From: an uncultured Clostridium sp.
GTDB lineage: Bacteria; Bacillota; Clostridia; Clostridiales; Clostridiaceae
Direction of reading: 5' to 3'
DNA: 34,768 nucleotides
NCBI GenBank assembly: GCA_902785295.1
Contig: CACZYK010000047.1
Span: 1 to 34,768 of the forward strand
Shown piece after piece: positions 33,749 to 34,768 of the stretch; the stretch's first letter is position 1; each line of letters opens with the position of its first letter. The translations under genes were made by a program, and so were the position numbers. Under the pieces are notes generated by a model. That model saw only the letters and a list, made by a program, of their open reading frames with translations. It did not search any database and had not been told where the DNA came from.

Positions 33749-34448
33749 GGTAATTGTATTTATAGTAGAAGGATTTTCTGATAAAGAGGCACTTAATGGT
33801 ATTCTCTCTGAATTATATGATAATAAAAAAATTGTTTTTTCTATTGTAGATGGAGATATAACAACAAAAAATTCTACTAAACCAGAAAATATTCGTGAAA
33901 AAATAGGTGAATGCATAAAAATTGCAATGCAAAAGGATAAATTTTTAAAGACTGATATTGATATGGTTATACATCTTGTAGATACAGATGGAGTTTACAT
34001 TCCTAATGAAAATATTATAAAAAATGAAAGTATAAATATAATATATAATGAAAAAAATATAGAAACTAATAATGTTAAAAATATACAAGAAAGAAATGAA
34101 AAGAAAAGAAGGATATTAAATATTTTAAGTAGTATGTCATCAATATATAAAGGAAAAAATAGTGTACCTTATTATATGTTTTACATGTCTTGCAACTTAG
34201 AACATGTATTACATAATATACAAAATGCAACTGATGATGAAAAAGTTAATTTAGCAGAAAGTTTAGAAGATAAGTATATTGATAATCCAAATGAATTTGT
34301 AAAATTCATTAGTAATAGTAGTTTTACAGTTAAGGGCAATTATAAGGAAACATGGGAATTTATAAAAGAAGGTCTAAATTCATTAAATAGATATAGTAAC
34401 TTTCATTTGTTTTTTCAATATCTAATGATATATGTTAATCTTTTTTAA
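33735..34448 (+). CDS. TOPRIM-like protein (OLD/PARIS-type partner)
   Basis: This 237-residue protein starts with a TOPRIM-like fold: IVFIVEGFSDKEAL with the key E12, and the acidic pair D83-T-D85 in VIHLVDTDGVYI. TOPRIM domains of OLD, Gabija and AriB (PARIS) proteins use this E...DxD pattern to bind metal and cut nucleic acid. The C-terminal part (about residues 140-237) is helical and not recognised. The ATG lies inside the end of the ATPase gene, an overlap of 14 bases, so translation is coupled. Split ATPase plus TOPRIM pairs are typical of phage-defence modules, which makes this the best defence candidate here; the exact family is not assigned. Confidence 0.75.
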   Translation: MSKSKVIVFIVEGFSDKEALNGILSELYDNKKIVFSIVDGDITTKNSTKPENIREKIGECIKIAMQKDKFLKTDIDMVIHLVDTDGVYIPNENIIKNESINIIYNEKNIETNNVKNIQERNEKKRRILNILSSMSSIYKGKNSVPYYMFYMSCNLEHVLHNIQNATDDEKVNLAESLEDKYIDNPNEFVKFISNSSFTVKGNYKETWEFIKEGLNSLNRYSNFHLFFQYLMIYVNLF

Positions 34449-34485
34449 TGTTTTAGGATATATTTACATTAACATAATAATTCTA

Positions 34486-34534
34486 TATTATAACTAAATT
34501 ATGCAAGAAAACATAAAGAAATTTAGTTATAATA
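34486..34534. repeat. 15-base perfect inverted repeat downstream of the TOPRIM gene
   Basis: TATTATAACTAAATT (34486-34500) and its complement (34520-34534) are separated by 19 bases. No T run follows, so it is either a weak terminator or a protein-binding site ahead of the next gene. Confidence 0.65.
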
Positions 34535-34615
34535 AATTTAATGAAAATGTTTAGAAAATGTAAATATTTTAATGTATTATATGAATTATAATGTTAAGCA
34601 AGGTGGGATTAAAAA

Positions 34616-34768
34616 ATGAATGAAATTTATAAATATGGAAGAAGTTTCTGGAGAACAATTGAAGAGGGAAATGAGCTTTCTTGGATGATAGGTAATGGAA
34701 TAGGAGGCTATGCAAATCATACAGTATCTGGTGGTGGGGCAATGTGTTTTCATGGATATTTAATTGCC
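34616..34768 (+). CDS. Glycogen-debranching-type enzyme, N-terminus (runs off window)
   Basis: The first 51 codons are visible: MNEIYKYGRSFWRTIEEG, then ELSWMIGNGIGGYANHTVSG and FHGYLIA. This matches the N-terminal domain of amylo-alpha-1,6-glucosidases (GDE_N), where the (N)GxGGYAxxTxxG...(Y/F)HG(L/Y)L(I/V)A pattern is conserved. Such enzymes remove alpha-1,6 branches during glycogen breakdown. One difference is MCFHG where the family often has RxYHG. AAGGTGGG precedes the ATG. The frame is open to the window edge, so the active-site residues cannot be checked here. Confidence 0.8.
   Translation, partial: MNEIYKYGRSFWRTIEEGNELSWMIGNGIGGYANHTVSGGGAMCFHGYLIA

Noticed and set aside
1-34768. 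CRISPR arrays, tRNA or rRNA genes, prophage structural genes
   Set aside because: No regularly spaced repeats, cloverleaf-like conserved arms, ribosomal RNA motifs or phage head/tail domains were found on either strand.

Overview
The window is strongly AT-rich DNA from a low-GC Firmicute. It is most likely a Clostridium sensu stricto species close to C. perfringens. The evidence is GGAGG-type ribosome binding sites, frequent TTG/GTG starts, class I hydroxylamine reductase, rubrerythrin, T-box control, clostridial DUF4342 membrane proteins and a thioredoxin-reductase-like flavoprotein lacking its NADPH motif. No rRNA, tRNA, CRISPR array or phage structural gene was seen. One IS3-family element is present and looks intact.

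Layout. 1-1842 (-): OatA-like acyltransferase whose SGNH domain is cut by a frameshift. 2008-3191 (+): ECF sigma factor and putative membrane anti-sigma factor. 3324-7391 (+): two DUF4342 membrane paralogues; the second leads an operon with an OmpR-type regulator, a sensor kinase and a ferredoxin-type thioredoxin-reductase homologue. 7392-8031: CarD-family regulator behind a structured, terminator-like leader. 8138-9820: DeoR-family repressor divergent from a Cof-type HAD phosphatase. 9862-11318: IS3 element. 11373-14862: protein of unknown function and a P-type ATPase. 14981-16577: small membrane protein, zinc-ribbon remnant, broken NYN/OST-HTH protein. 16611-19565: PLD-helicase-DUF3427 protein. 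19723-21144 (-): oxidoreductase and Nudix hydrolase. 21335-21874: HAD phosphatase lacking its catalytic core. 21967-24492 (-): hcp and rubrerythrin, for nitrosative/oxidative stress. 25105-27420 (-): T-box-controlled ilvBN. 27555-29739: EamA transporter and a DUF4143 ATPase. 30047-32263: GNAT-oligoendopeptidase F fusion. 32319-34448: ABC-type ATPase plus TOPRIM-protein pair, a probable phage-defence module with a frameshifted ATPase. 34616 to the end: start of a glycogen-debranching-type enzyme.

How it fits together. Several blocks are envelope- or stress-sensing (ECF/anti-sigma, two-component operon, hcp/rbr). Two are nucleic-acid-targeting and look like accessory defence genes (NYN plus PLD-helicase; ATPase plus TOPRIM). 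Four genes carry lesions deduced directly from reading frames and family motifs: a GA-dinucleotide gain in the SGNH GDSL motif, a frame-changing deletion in the OST-HTH domain, an in-frame loss of about 36 residues in a HAD enzyme, and a one-base loss in an A tract ahead of the Walker A motif. These could be real decay, phase-variable switches or assembly errors; the sequence alone cannot decide.

A family of three related hairpins at gene 3' ends, a 64-nt leader ahead of carD, a T-box with an ambiguous specifier and a well-placed activator site upstream of hcp are the main non-coding features.
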